64,000 bases of DNA from Scytonema sp045865695 (GTDB lineage Bacteria; Cyanobacteriota; Cyanobacteriia; Cyanobacteriales; Nostocaceae): contig NZ_BAACAP010000204.1 in the NCBI RefSeq assembly GCF_045865695.1, positions 14,230-78,229 of the forward strand, read 5' to 3'. The notes beneath the pieces were generated by a model that worked only from the letters and a program-made list of their open reading frames with translations, was not told the DNA's origin and searched no databases. Below are positions 18,406 through 27,603 of the stretch, one piece after another. Both the position numbers and the translations under genes were made by a program. How positions within the stretch are numbered: position 1 is the stretch's first letter; each line of letters opens with the position of its first letter.

Positions 18406-18651
18406 GGCGGAGGAGCAAGTTTGGTTTGAGGTTCTAAAATTATTTTAGATGGTTTAATTGCCATTCCATATTAACTCTCTCATTTCCCCAAGATTTGCCC
18501 GCATCTAGCTTTATTGTCCGCCTCCTGGTGAAAGTTCATAATTCTTTGCCAATTTACAAAACTGGTCTTCAGAGAATGTTTTAAAAGTCATGAATTCATC
18601 TCACGTTGTCTAGTTATATTATGGCCATTTGGGTATGTCCATTGTATGCTC

Positions 18652-19704
18652 CTACAGCCAGAAGCTAGCGGGGTCAATCATAACATCGCTTTGCGCTCGC
18701 CTTGAATCTCTGAAGAAAGCCGAACCAAGTTTTTGATCTAAAATGTGGGTTGCCAGTAATCTGAGTGCTTGGGGTTCGTCGTCAAAAATCGACTCAGCAT
18801 AGACGATCCGATCTTCTCGTTCTGCTGCATCGCCCTGAAATTCGTTGAACACATGCTCAAAATATTGAGTGACAACCTCACCGTGTCGTGCTTGATGAGC
18901 GCTACAAATCACTACATAGGGAGATTGCCATTTCTCCTGAGATAGTAATTTTTTTATCTTCTCATTTATCAGTTCTAGTTCTGCTACTGCTGCTGAATTC
19001 ACCCATCCTATAATTTTGGGACTCACCAAGCGGACATAGTTGTTTAGCCGATCGCTATTGATATATTTTTCGGCTAAAACTTGATTGATGTATTTTATTG
19101 AATCTGTAAGAAGTACTTTCTGATTTTCAACGATATTTTGAGACCAATTTTCTTCATTCAGACTTCTTAATGTTTCTTGTAATAAGTTGGAGCGTTCCAC
19201 CAAAAAATCCCTAAGAGAATCTGTGATTTTCTGACCTTCAAAGGATTGTAAAGTCCCATAAAGAGTCAGGGGGTGATGCTCAATAGCCTTGAGTTGGTGA
19301 TAAATAGTAGGGATAAATTGTTGTTCTTCCCTCTTACCGTTGTGGTATAGGATTAGCTTTTTCATTGTAAAGACTAGTACCGTTGAACCTCCTGGTTTTC
19401 CGAATGTAGAGGTGATTTCAGCAACTAGTCTGTCATGGTCTTGGTGAAATTTTTGGTTGACCTCTGCCAATACCCCACTTTTCGGCTCAAATGTAAATTG
19501 TTTTTCTTCGACTGCTTGGCTACGGTCTTCGGATAATTTTTGGTTAATTTTTCCCGTTATACTGCTCGCCGGAGAAAGTTCCTGGGCTATTGCCCAACTT
19601 ATATTTCCCACAAAGATGGTGATAACAGCAAATAATACGAAACAAGAAGTTGCCAAAATTTTGTAAAATTTATGCCTATAACATTGATTGATTATCATTA
19701 GCAA
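18652..19704 (-). CDS. membrane-anchored or secreted hypothetical protein
   Basis: I do not recognise this 350-residue protein. It begins with a basic segment and a long hydrophobic stretch (residues about 16-40, ILATSCFVLFAVITIFVG), then IAQELSPASS, which could be a signal peptide with cleavage near AIA or an N-terminal anchor. The rest is hydrophilic, rich in helices, with no cysteine-rich, protease or kinase motif that I can identify. It stands alone. Start and codon use look normal for the window, so I take it as a real gene. Confidence 0.6.
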   Translation of the reverse strand: MLMIINQCYRHKFYKILATSCFVLFAVITIFVGNISWAIAQELSPASSITGKINQKLSEDRSQAVEEKQFTFEPKSGVLAEVNQKFHQDHDRLVAEITSTFGKPGGSTVLVFTMKKLILYHNGKREEQQFIPTIYHQLKAIEHHPLTLYGTLQSFEGQKITDSLRDFLVERSNLLQETLRSLNEENWSQNIVENQKVLLTDSIKYINQVLAEKYINSDRLNNYVRLVSPKIIGWVNSAAVAELELINEKIKKLLSQEKWQSPYVVICSAHQARHGEVVTQYFEHVFNEFQGDAAEREDRIVYAESIFDDEPQALRLLATHILDQKLGSAFFRDSRRAQSDVMIDPASFWL

Positions 19705-19781
19705 TTCTTATCCTAGACTAATTCAAAAAGTTTAGGGTTATTCTATCAAAAACAATTGGAAGGGGAAATTTAGCAGACAAG

Positions 19782-19981
19782 TTACGCTAAGTACTTAGAG
19801 CGTTGCCTACCTGTCGCTGGTTCATAAACCACAAAGGAATAATCATAAGGATTGAGGGTATCTTTTGTATGAGTGATGCGGCTTACTTCTTGCCAGTGAG
19901 CTTTATCGATTTCTGGGAAAAAAGTGTCTCCTGAAAATTCCCTGTGAATTTCTGTAATAATTAATTGGTCAACTAAAGCGA
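19782..19981 (-). pseudogene. folA: C-terminal fragment of a dihydrofolate reductase gene
   Basis: The reverse strand reads ALVDQLIITEIHREFSGDTF, then FPEIDKAHWQEVSR, then NPYDYSFVVYEPATGR, ending in TAA at 19782-19784. This is the unmistakable closing part of bacterial DHFR (the TEI, GDTFFPE and YDYSFVVYE strands). About 66 residues remain of roughly 160-170. The break falls at a GCGATCGC octamer at 19985-19992. The fragment cannot be functional. The intact folA must be elsewhere if present. Confidence 0.85.
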
Positions 19982-20133
19982 TGTGCGATCGCCAAACCTA
20001 GCAACATACTTCGCCGACGCTTCAGGCACAATCTTTCTGTATTATTCAGTTGTTTAGGGCATCAAGTTTTTCTTGTCCATAAGAGTTTTTTCTTTGTTTG
20101 TTATTGTTAACTGCATAGCTTTACTGGGATATA

Positions 20134-20838
20134 TTAATGAGTTGATTTAGGTTCTATCTTCAACAATTGCCCAACAAAATTTTGATGCTCCACCGTAGCT
20201 AGTCCCTGCTGCAACACTGTCAACACCCGTGCTAAGTCCCCAGATAGCAGAGCATCTTTCGCTAGCCACAAGCCCGGAAAAATTTCGGAACAGAAAATTC
20301 CCTCAGAGTTAGCGTCTAAAGGAATATATTTACCTTCGTGCAGGCAAAACCAGTCGAAGGCGGCATCATACACTCGCCAAATCAAATATTCCCGTACTTG
20401 GTTGCGGCGATAGACTTTGAGTTTTTCATGTACATCAATAGAGGCACTACTGGCAGCGATTTCCACAATTAATTCCGGTGCTCCTTCCACATAACCGTCT
20501 ACACTAATAGTTGACTGTCCGGCCACGGCGATTCGCAGCAAGGCATCGGGTTGGGGTTCGTTGTCAGCATCTAAGCGGACGGTTGGGTTATCCCCCAGCT
20601 GTACGCCTGGGGTTGCTGCCCAATAAGCTCCTAACCATGTCATGATGCGAGCATGGGGGTCTCCATGTTGCACGATTCGTACAGGGGATGCCATGTAAAC
20701 GATTCCTTCAATCAACTCGGCTTTTTTAACCTGGGGCATTGCCTCATAGCGTTGCTCAAATTCAGCGCGGGTCACTTTGTCACCGCTTTCGAGGGGCAAA
20801 ATGCTCAACAGAGGTATCATGGGACTGGAGCGTGTCAT
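20134..20838 (-). CDS. Uma2-family putative endonuclease
   Basis: This is a second Uma2/DUF820 protein, of a different subtype from the one at 17710. KAELIEGIVYMASP opens the fold, NEPQPDALLRI gives the first acidic residue, APELIVEIAASSAS the Glu strand, and DVHEKLKVYRRNQVREYLIW the Lys/Tyr helix. All expected active-site positions are present. Start choice is between Met1 and Met7; both fit. The family's role is unknown. Confidence 0.85.
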   Translation of the reverse strand: MTRSSPMIPLLSILPLESGDKVTRAEFEQRYEAMPQVKKAELIEGIVYMASPVRIVQHGDPHARIMTWLGAYWAATPGVQLGDNPTVRLDADNEPQPDALLRIAVAGQSTISVDGYVEGAPELIVEIAASSASIDVHEKLKVYRRNQVREYLIWRVYDAAFDWFCLHEGKYIPLDANSEGIFCSEIFPGLWLAKDALLSGDLARVLTVLQQGLATVEHQNFVGQLLKIEPKSTH

Positions 20839-20935
20839 AGGGTTGCTCTTGAAACTAGCGAGTATTTACTCATGATTTTATGGAGCTTGCACAGGGGAAT
20901 AAAACTTGAATTAGCCAATTCAACTCAGCCTTCAT

Positions 20936-21060
20936 AGGTGTTTCGTCCGAGTCGGGCAGTTCTTCTGCCGAAGGTATATATTGCGGCAATTTGGACTCTA
21001 GCATGGCGGAGGATCGAGTTTGGTTTGGGGTTCTAAAATTATTTTAGATGGTTTAATTGC
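20936..21060 (-). pseudogene. duplicated 5' end of the Uma2 gene
   Basis: This 125-bp block matches 18337-18461 at a constant offset of 2599 bp with about eight differences. It holds the first 23 codons of the Uma2 gene at 17710 and 56 bp of its upstream region. It sits directly against the start of the first trifunctional kinase, only 13 bp from its ATG. It is a relic; it supplies whatever promoter sequence the kinase now has. Confidence 0.85.
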
Positions 21061-21073
21061 TAAATTTACCATT

Positions 21074-24000
21074 ATGCTTACAATCCCCAATTATCGAATT
21101 ATTCAACAACTTTACGCTGGTTCCCGCAGCCAGGTGTATCGAGCTATATCTGCGTCCAACGAACAAAGCGTAATTCTTAAACTCCCCTGTTCTGAGTATC
21201 CCACCCTAGAGCATCTGGCACAATTTCGTCATCAGTATACTATTGCTAAAAATCTCAACTTCTCTGGAATAATCAAACATCTAAGCTGGGAAAATTACCG
21301 GAATATTTATCTATTAGTTTTAGAAGATTTTGGAGGTATTTCCCTATCCGATTATATCCGGACTAACAATCGGATAGAAAACGCTTCTATTCCCTACACT
21401 TTCAACTTAAATGAATTTCTACACATTGCCATTCAGATTGTTCGGGTTCTAGAAGCCATACACCAAAATGGCGTTATTCATAAAGATATTAAACCCCAGA
21501 ATATTTTAATTAACCCAGAAACTCAAGAAATAAAAATTACTGATTTTTGTATTTCATCCCTTTTACCTAGAGAAAAACCAGAAATTATCAACCCTAATGT
21601 GTTTCAAGGAACTACTCCTTATATGTCCCCAGAACCAACAGGACGCATGAATCGCTTAATTGACTATCGTACTGATTTTTATTCTCTAGGTGTTACTTTT
21701 TACGAATTACTAACCGGACAACTACCCTTCCAAAGTCATGAGGCAATGGAGTTAGTTCATTGTCACATTGCTAGAATGCCAATTTCTCCAATAGTCATTA
21801 ATCCAGCCATAGGAAATGTTTTAAATGATATCGTCATGAAATTGATGGCAAAAACACCTGAAGAACGCTATCAAACTGATTTTGTACTGCGGATAGATTT
21901 AGAAAAATGTCGAGAAAAGCTTTTAGAGAAAGGTAAGATCGCTCACTTCAAATTAGCTCAAAATGATATTAACTCGCGCTTTATCATTCCAGAAAAACTT
22001 TACGGTAGAGAAACTGAAGTAGCCACCCTGTTAGCTGCTTTTGCTCGAGTATCAGCGAGAGAAGACGCGGAGATAGAAGCAACTCATCAATCTTCTAGCT
22101 TAGTGACTTGTAGCACTCTTCAAAATCCCAAATCTCAAATCAAGTTGATGTTAGTGGCAGGATTTTCAGGCATTGGAAAAACTGCAGTCGTTAATGAAAT
22201 CCACAAAGCAATAGTTCGTCAAAGGGGTTATTTCATTAAAGGAAAATTTGACCAATTTCAGCGCGTTCTCCCCTTTTCAGCTTGGTTACAAGCATTACAG
22301 AATTTAATGCGTCAATTATTTGCTGAAGACTCTCTTCAAGTCGAGACTTGGAAAGCCAAAATATTAACAGCTTTGGGTACACAAGCTAAAGTTTTGATTG
22401 ATGTTATTCCTGAATTAGAACTTTTAATTGGTCGGCAACCTGATGCATCAGAATTGCCAGAAAACGTGGGACAAAATCGCTTCTATTTGCTCTTTCACAA
22501 ATTTCTTCAGGTGTTTGCTACAAAAGAGCATCCCTTAGTGATTTTTTTAGATGACTTGCAGTGGGCAGATACAGCTTCTCTGAAGTTAATGGAATTGTTA
22601 ATGAGTGAAAAAAATACCAGCTATTTATTACTAATTTGTGCATATCGGGATAACGAAGTTTCTGCAACCCATCCTTTAATGCTGACTATGGATGAACTTA
22701 AAAAAAATAATGCTAGAGTTAACAAAATTAGCCTGAATCCTCTAAAGAAATCCTCTTTGAATTCTTTAATCGCTGATACGTTAAATTGTTCCAAGAAAGT
22801 AGTAGAGCCTTTAACAACAGTGGTATTTAATAAAACTCATGGTAATCCTTACTTTACAACTCAATTACTCAAATCTCTTCACGAACAAGCCTTAATTTAC
22901 TTGATCTATAAAAGAAATAAGGGAATCTGGCAATATAATCTTACCGAAATTAAAACGCTTTATACCAGTGATAATGTTCTCGAGTTTATGGCAACTCAGT
23001 TGCAGAAGCTACCAGTGAATACCCTGGAAATTTTAAAAATAGCAGCTTGCATTGGTAACTCTTTTGATTTGAATACTTTAGCAATTGCCTCTGAGCGATC
23101 GCCAGATGAAATAGCTGCTGCATTGATGAGTGCATTACAAGAAAGCTTGGTCATTTCTCAAAGCAAAAATTACTTTTTCAAGGATGATGAAATCTTACAC
23201 TTAAAAAGTAAAAAATTACAACAAATACATTATAAATTTGGTCACGACCGAGTGCAACAAGCTGCATATCTTTTAATTCCAGAAGCTCAAAAGCAGTCAA
23301 TGCACTTAAAAATTGGTCAATTACTTTTAACTAACATTCCACAAGAGGAACGAGAAAAAAGAATTTTTGATGTTGTCAATCAGTTAAATTATGGGTGGGA
23401 ATTCCTGAAAAATCAAACCGCTCGAGATGAACTAGCTCAATTAAATTTAATTGCTGGACGTAAAGCTTTAGCTTCTACTGCTTATACTGCTGCTTTGAAA
23501 TATTTTCAGATTGGCAAGAAACTTTTGGCAGCAGACAGTTGGCTTCATTTATATGACTTAACTTTGGCATTGTATGAGTCAGCAGCAGAAGCAGCATACC
23601 TCTCTGGTGACTTTGCAGAAACATCTGATTTGGTAGAGATAGTGCTGGAAAACGCTAAGACGGTGCTGGACAAAATGAAAGTCTATGAAGTTAAGATTAA
23701 AAATTATCAAAGTCAGAATAAACCACTAGTAGCGATTAAAATTGCCTTAAGTGCATTAGAACTTTTGGGAATAAATCTTCCCGAACAACCAAGTCAGTTA
23801 GATATTCAGTATGGATTGGAGGAAATGAGGTCAAACTTGGCTCTTCAGAAAGTTGAGGAATTAATTGATTTACCCGAAATGACAGATATTGAAAAGCTAG
23901 CTGCTATGCGGATATTTTCAATTATTACCTCTTCTCTGTTTAGTACCAATATTGAACTATTATCACTGATTGTCTTCAAACAAGTCCATTTATCAATTCA

Positions 24001-24487
24001 ATATGGGAATGGTTTAGAGTCTGCGATCGCCTATATTAATTATGGATTAATACTCTGCGGCAGCTTAGAAGAAATTGATACTGGTTATCGATTTGGTCAA
24101 CTTGCTTTAAATCTGTTAGATAGGTTAAAAAATCAAACACTCAAAACAAAAGTTATTTTTTATGCAAATGCGTGGATAAAACATTGGAAAGAGCATCTTA
24201 AAGAGACCTTAAATAATTTTTTAGATGCTTACACTCATGGGTTAGAAACTGGAGATTTACAATTTACTGCTCTTTCTGCTTACTTATACTGCAACACCTT
24301 GTTTTTTAGTGGTAAGGAACTATCACAAGTTCGGCGGGAGATAGCTAAATACAGTGAAGTTCTCACTCAGATGAAACAAAAAGCAACTTTAGAGAAGCTG
24401 CAAATATATGAGTATACTGCGATCGCATTAACTGAGATAAATGAACAAGACGAGCGAAAAAAATTGACGGGCGATCGCCAAATCTAA
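21074..24487 (+). CDS. trifunctional kinase 1, N-terminal part: Ser/Thr kinase, AAA ATPase, helical repeats
   Basis: The first part of a trifunctional serine/threonine kinase/ATP-binding/sensor histidine kinase. Residues 1-270 are the kinase: a Lys in VILKLP, the catalytic HKDIKPQN, and DFC in place of DFG. Residues about 300-600 form an AAA_16-type NTPase with LVAGFSGIGKTAVVNE as P-loop and LVIFLDDLQWAD as Walker B. Long TPR-like helices follow. I set the start at 21074 (MLTIPNYR); an earlier start would translate the Uma2 relic. The frame ends at TAA 24485-24487, and the same frame reopens directly into the histidine-kinase half. Comparison with the paralog at 33014 also shows about 20 residues missing just before the stop, at a HIP1 site. 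Confidence 0.85.
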   Translation: MLTIPNYRIIQQLYAGSRSQVYRAISASNEQSVILKLPCSEYPTLEHLAQFRHQYTIAKNLNFSGIIKHLSWENYRNIYLLVLEDFGGISLSDYIRTNNRIENASIPYTFNLNEFLHIAIQIVRVLEAIHQNGVIHKDIKPQNILINPETQEIKITDFCISSLLPREKPEIINPNVFQGTTPYMSPEPTGRMNRLIDYRTDFYSLGVTFYELLTGQLPFQSHEAMELVHCHIARMPISPIVINPAIGNVLNDIVMKLMAKTPEERYQTDFVLRIDLEKCREKLLEKGKIAHFKLAQNDINSRFIIPEKLYGRETEVATLLAAFARVSAREDAEIEATHQSSSLVTCSTLQNPKSQIKLMLVAGFSGIGKTAVVNEIHKAIVRQRGYFIKGKFDQFQRVLPFSAWLQALQNLMRQLFAEDSLQVETWKAKILTALGTQAKVLIDVIPELELLIGRQPDASELPENVGQNRFYLLFHKFLQVFATKEHPLVIFLDDLQWADTASLKLMELLMSEKNTSYLLLICAYRDNEVSATHPLMLTMDELKKNNARVNKISLNPLKKSSLNSLIADTLNCSKKVVEPLTTVVFNKTHGNPYFTTQLLKSLHEQALIYLIYKRNKGIWQYNLTEIKTLYTSDNVLEFMATQLQKLPVNTLEILKIAACIGNSFDLNTLAIASERSPDEIAAALMSALQESLVISQSKNYFFKDDEILHLKSKKLQQIHYKFGHDRVQQAAYLLIPEAQKQSMHLKIGQLLLTNIPQEEREKRIFDVVNQLNYGWEFLKNQTARDELAQLNLIAGRKALASTAYTAALKYFQIGKKLLAADSWLHLYDLTLALYESAAEAAYLSGDFAETSDLVEIVLENAKTVLDKMKVYEVKIKNYQSQNKPLVAIKIALSALELLGINLPEQPSQLDIQYGLEEMRSNLALQKVEELIDLPEMTDIEKLAAMRIFSIITSSLFSTNIELLSLIVFKQVHLSIQYGNGLESAIAYINYGLILCGSLEEIDTGYRFGQLALNLLDRLKNQTLKTKVIFYANAWIKHWKEHLKETLNNFLDAYTHGLETGDLQFTALSAYLYCNTLFFSGKELSQVRREIAKYSEVLTQMKQKATLEKLQIYEYTAIALTEINEQDERKKLTGDRQI

Positions 24488-24532
24488 ATTAATCATAAAA
24501 CTGCATCTTGCCAAGTCTATTGCAGTCAGCTT

Positions 24533-26791
24533 ATGTTAAATTATTTGTTTAATAATTATGCTAAAGCCCTTGAAAAGGCGGAAAATGCTGAAAAATATTT
24601 AGCTGGTGTAACATCTACAATAATTGTTCCGATTTTTTATTTTTACGATTCTCTAACTAGGCTGGCGGTGTATTTTGATAGTTCAGAAGACGAACAAAAA
24701 AGTCATCTGGAAAAGGTAGAAGCTAATCTGAAAAAAATGCAGACGTGGGCACATCATGCTCCTATGAATTATTTGCATAAATTTAATCTAGTGCAAGCAG
24801 AGTACTATCGAGTTATTGGTGAAAATGTTCTGGCGATGGAATATTATGACAAAGCTATTGCCGAAGCTAAAGATCGGGAGTTCTTAAATGAAGAAGCTCT
24901 TGCTAACGAACTAGCTGCTAAATTTTATCTAGCATGGGGAAAAGAAAAAATTGCCAAAGTTTACCTGACTGAAGCTTATTATGCTTACTTTCACTGGAGT
25001 GCATTAGCCAAAGTAAAAGATTTAGAAAGTCGTTATCCAGATTTACTGGCTCACATTCAACTTGGTGAACAGACTAAATCTGATGCCAATGGCAAAGTTA
25101 GTAAAATAAATACAGGTAATGCTATTTCTAATTCAACAGAAGGTTCAGAAGCTTTAGACTTAGCAGCGGTGATTACAGCTTCTCAAGCTATCTCAAAAGA
25201 AATCAATTTAGAAAACTTGCTTTCTACTTTAATGCAAGTCGCTATCGAAAATGCCGGAGCTTCTAAAGGCGCACTTGTCTTGTACGAGCAGGGTCATTTA
25301 ACTTTAGAGGCGATCGCTCTTTTAGAACCAGGGAAGCAGACACAAAAAATTATAGTAAATTTGCTGCCATCAGTAGCGATTACCCCAGAAGAAATACCCA
25401 CTAGCATCATTAACTATGTAGCACATACCCAAGAAATTCTATTAGTTGACGATCTGACAACTGAAACAAATTTTACTAATGATGCGTATATCATTCAACA
25501 GCAGCCAAAATCAGTTTTATGTATTCCTATCCTGAATCAAGGCAAACTCATTGGCATCCTTTATCTAGAAAATAATCTAACAGTAAAAGCTTTTATGCCC
25601 AACAGAGTGGAAATATTAAATTTACTATCATCTCAAGTTGCAATTTCGATTGAAAATGCCCGAATTTACAATAAATTAGAGCAAAAAGTTAAAGAACGTA
25701 CTGCCGAATTAGAGATAGCTAAACAAGAATCTGAAGCAGCTAACCATGCGAAAAGCTCTTTTATTGCTAACATGAGCCACGAATTAAGAACGCCTCTGAA
25801 CGTAATCTTAGGGTTTTCTAACTTAATGAGAAGTAATACCAGCTTATCGGCAGAAGAACAAGACAATCTTAGTATTATTAATCGCAATGGAGAACATTTG
25901 TTGAATCTAATTAACCAAGTGCTCGATCTCTCCAAAATTGAATCGGGAAAAATGACGCTTAATGAAAGTAATTTTGACCTTTACTACTTACTATCTGATG
26001 TAGAAAATATCTTTGATTTTAAAGCTAAAAAGCAAGGGTTACAGCTATTATTTAAGTATGCTGAAGATGTTCCTCAATATATTTGTACAGATCAACTGAA
26101 ATTGAGGCAAGTGCTAATTAATTTACTGAATAATGCCATTAAATTTACTCAGAAAGGAACTGTATCTGTCAATGTAAAATTGAATGCGTTAGAGATAGGG
26201 TCTACAACATCTCCAGGTTCCCAGTGCCAAATTCTCTTTGAAGTTTCAGATACAGGTCTTGGTATTGCTCCTCACGAACTAGCAAAATTATTCAAACCTT
26301 TTGGACAAACTTCCTCAAGCCAACAAGTCCAAGAAGGAACAGGATTGGGATTAACTATCAGCCATCAGTTCATTAATTTAATGGGTGGTAAAATAACTGT
26401 AATCAGTGGTAGTAAATCTTTTACACCAGATTTAGAAAAATTGGCGATCGCTTCCCAAGAGCAATTCAATTATGAGAGAACCGCTTTACCTACCTTTAAC
26501 ACGACATTCATATTTGACATTAGACCCAAAGTTATTGATAGCGCTCAAGTTGAAAATCAATCTCAAACCGTTCGCATTATTGGTTTAGCGCCCAATCAAC
26601 CACATTATCGAATGTTAATTGTTGATGATGAAGTCTCTGAAATTGAGGCGAAATTTAAAGCCTTGGGCTATGAAGATGAAGACATCAAGATGTTCTGGAA
26701 CATGAGTGATGTTAACAAAGATAGTACCCTGTCGATGGAGGAATTTATTCAGAACTTCTCGCAATTCTTAGTGTTGTCATCTCGGAGTTAA
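24533..26791 (+). CDS. trifunctional kinase 1, C-terminal part: TPR, GAF, histidine kinase, EF-hand tail
   Basis: This is the continuation, in the same frame, of the 21074 gene after one TAA; ATG 24533 is the first Met, but homology to paralogs begins upstream near 24500. Order: TPR-like helices (1-185), a GAF domain (about 210-375), HisKA with NMSHELRTPLNV (His about 416), and HATPase_c with an N box near LLNNAIKF, DTGLGI and GTGLGLT. A receiver domain then begins (RMLIVDD) but is cut. The rest reads EAKFKALGYEDEDIKMFWN and then an EF-hand loop with D-V-N-K-D-S-T-L-S-M-E-E. The phospho-accepting Asp of the receiver is lost. If translated separately from the kinase half it could still be a sensor kinase. 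Confidence 0.8.
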   Translation: MLNYLFNNYAKALEKAENAEKYLAGVTSTIIVPIFYFYDSLTRLAVYFDSSEDEQKSHLEKVEANLKKMQTWAHHAPMNYLHKFNLVQAEYYRVIGENVLAMEYYDKAIAEAKDREFLNEEALANELAAKFYLAWGKEKIAKVYLTEAYYAYFHWSALAKVKDLESRYPDLLAHIQLGEQTKSDANGKVSKINTGNAISNSTEGSEALDLAAVITASQAISKEINLENLLSTLMQVAIENAGASKGALVLYEQGHLTLEAIALLEPGKQTQKIIVNLLPSVAITPEEIPTSIINYVAHTQEILLVDDLTTETNFTNDAYIIQQQPKSVLCIPILNQGKLIGILYLENNLTVKAFMPNRVEILNLLSSQVAISIENARIYNKLEQKVKERTAELEIAKQESEAANHAKSSFIANMSHELRTPLNVILGFSNLMRSNTSLSAEEQDNLSIINRNGEHLLNLINQVLDLSKIESGKMTLNESNFDLYYLLSDVENIFDFKAKKQGLQLLFKYAEDVPQYICTDQLKLRQVLINLLNNAIKFTQKGTVSVNVKLNALEIGSTTSPGSQCQILFEVSDTGLGIAPHELAKLFKPFGQTSSSQQVQEGTGLGLTISHQFINLMGGKITVISGSKSFTPDLEKLAIASQEQFNYERTALPTFNTTFIFDIRPKVIDSAQVENQSQTVRIIGLAPNQPHYRMLIVDDEVSEIEAKFKALGYEDEDIKMFWNMSDVNKDSTLSMEEFIQNFSQFLVLSSRS

Positions 26792-27042
26792 TTGTCTTAA
26801 GCACAGACAGATATACTTTTTACTGCTGTCATTATCGGAAAATAATAATCGAAGCCAAATTCTGAGACTTTGATTTAATCCAGGTTTAAGGCTTTATTTT
26901 CTAATAGAAACTAAAATTTCTATACAAAAAGTGGAAAATAAAGCCCCGTAACCGTTTGGGCGATTTGGATTCTCCCAAAGTGACAAAAGAGAGTTAATCT
27001 CCAATCCAAAACCCGTTAATCCCCATTGCTCCTTATTCCTAA

Positions 27043-27153
27043 GAGATTGAGGTGGCGTTTAAGTTAAAAAGTTTAGGGTTAGTGCATATAATCGAAAATC
27101 AAGCAACTGTTAGCTGTGAGCTATATCGAGAGTACTTCCACAATTATTTTTCT
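27043..27153 (+). pseudogene. 3' scrap of an AAA-like gene
   Basis: This block matches 17500-17610, the last 111 bp of the AAA-like gene at 16258, at an offset of 9543 bp with scattered substitutions. The usual ending ELYRE-x-F-x-NYF is readable. Nothing of the rest of the gene is present upstream. The remaining 26792-27298 stretch shows no other gene that I can support. Confidence 0.8.
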
Positions 27154-27298
27154 TAATTGTTGAGCACAGTTTGCGCTCGGACAATCTATCTTCCACAGGC
27201 TCAACCTCCAACTTTTGATAGAACTCACTCACATCTTCTTGAGCCATTGCTTGTGCTGGAGAAAGAGGTAGGATTTTGATTGGGAAATTGCTTATGGA

Positions 27299-27362
27299 CC
27301 TGAGTACGATGTAAGCCCCTAACGGGTGCGATTTGCCCCCGTTAAGCATGAAAGAAACACAC
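27299..27362. repeat. 64-bp inverted repeat, left copy
   Basis: It is the reverse complement of 28974-29037 with two mismatches. Read on the minus strand it encodes the same C-terminal residues as the transposase (F-M-L-N-G-G-K-S-H-P-L-G-A-Y). Confidence 0.9.
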
Positions 27363-27403
27363 GAGAGCCACAGAGGTGGAAGTAGTAGGGTTATACTATA
27401 TAT

Positions 27404-27560
27404 TGTGTCCCGAAAAGAAAACCGTAATTTTCAGTGGTGCTAAAAGCGCCCGAACGTAAGCCTGGTTCTAGGTGCTGCGATTAAGACATTGGTGAAGTGG
27501 CGTGAGTCGCTATCCCGTGCGCGGAGATTGAATGATTGTATCCACCTAGATCGGGGCACA
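27404..27560 (+). ncRNA. candidate bridge RNA of the IS110 element
   Basis: The region between the left repeat and the transposase is non-coding and can fold. 27404-27413 (TGTGTCCCGA) pairs with 27551-27560 (TCGGGGCACA), nine Watson-Crick pairs plus one G-U. Directly inside, 27467-27474 (TCTAGGTG) pairs perfectly with 27543-27550 (CACCTAGA). A smaller GGTGC/GCGCC hairpin lies in the 5' arm. IS110 recombinases are known to use an RNA from the non-coding end next to the transposase start, with two loops that pair to target and donor DNA. Position and size fit; the loops have not been matched to DNA here. Confidence 0.55.
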
Positions 27561-27603
27561 TATTTTTCTTAATTATTAAATGCGAGTGTAAGGGGGAAAA
27601 GAG

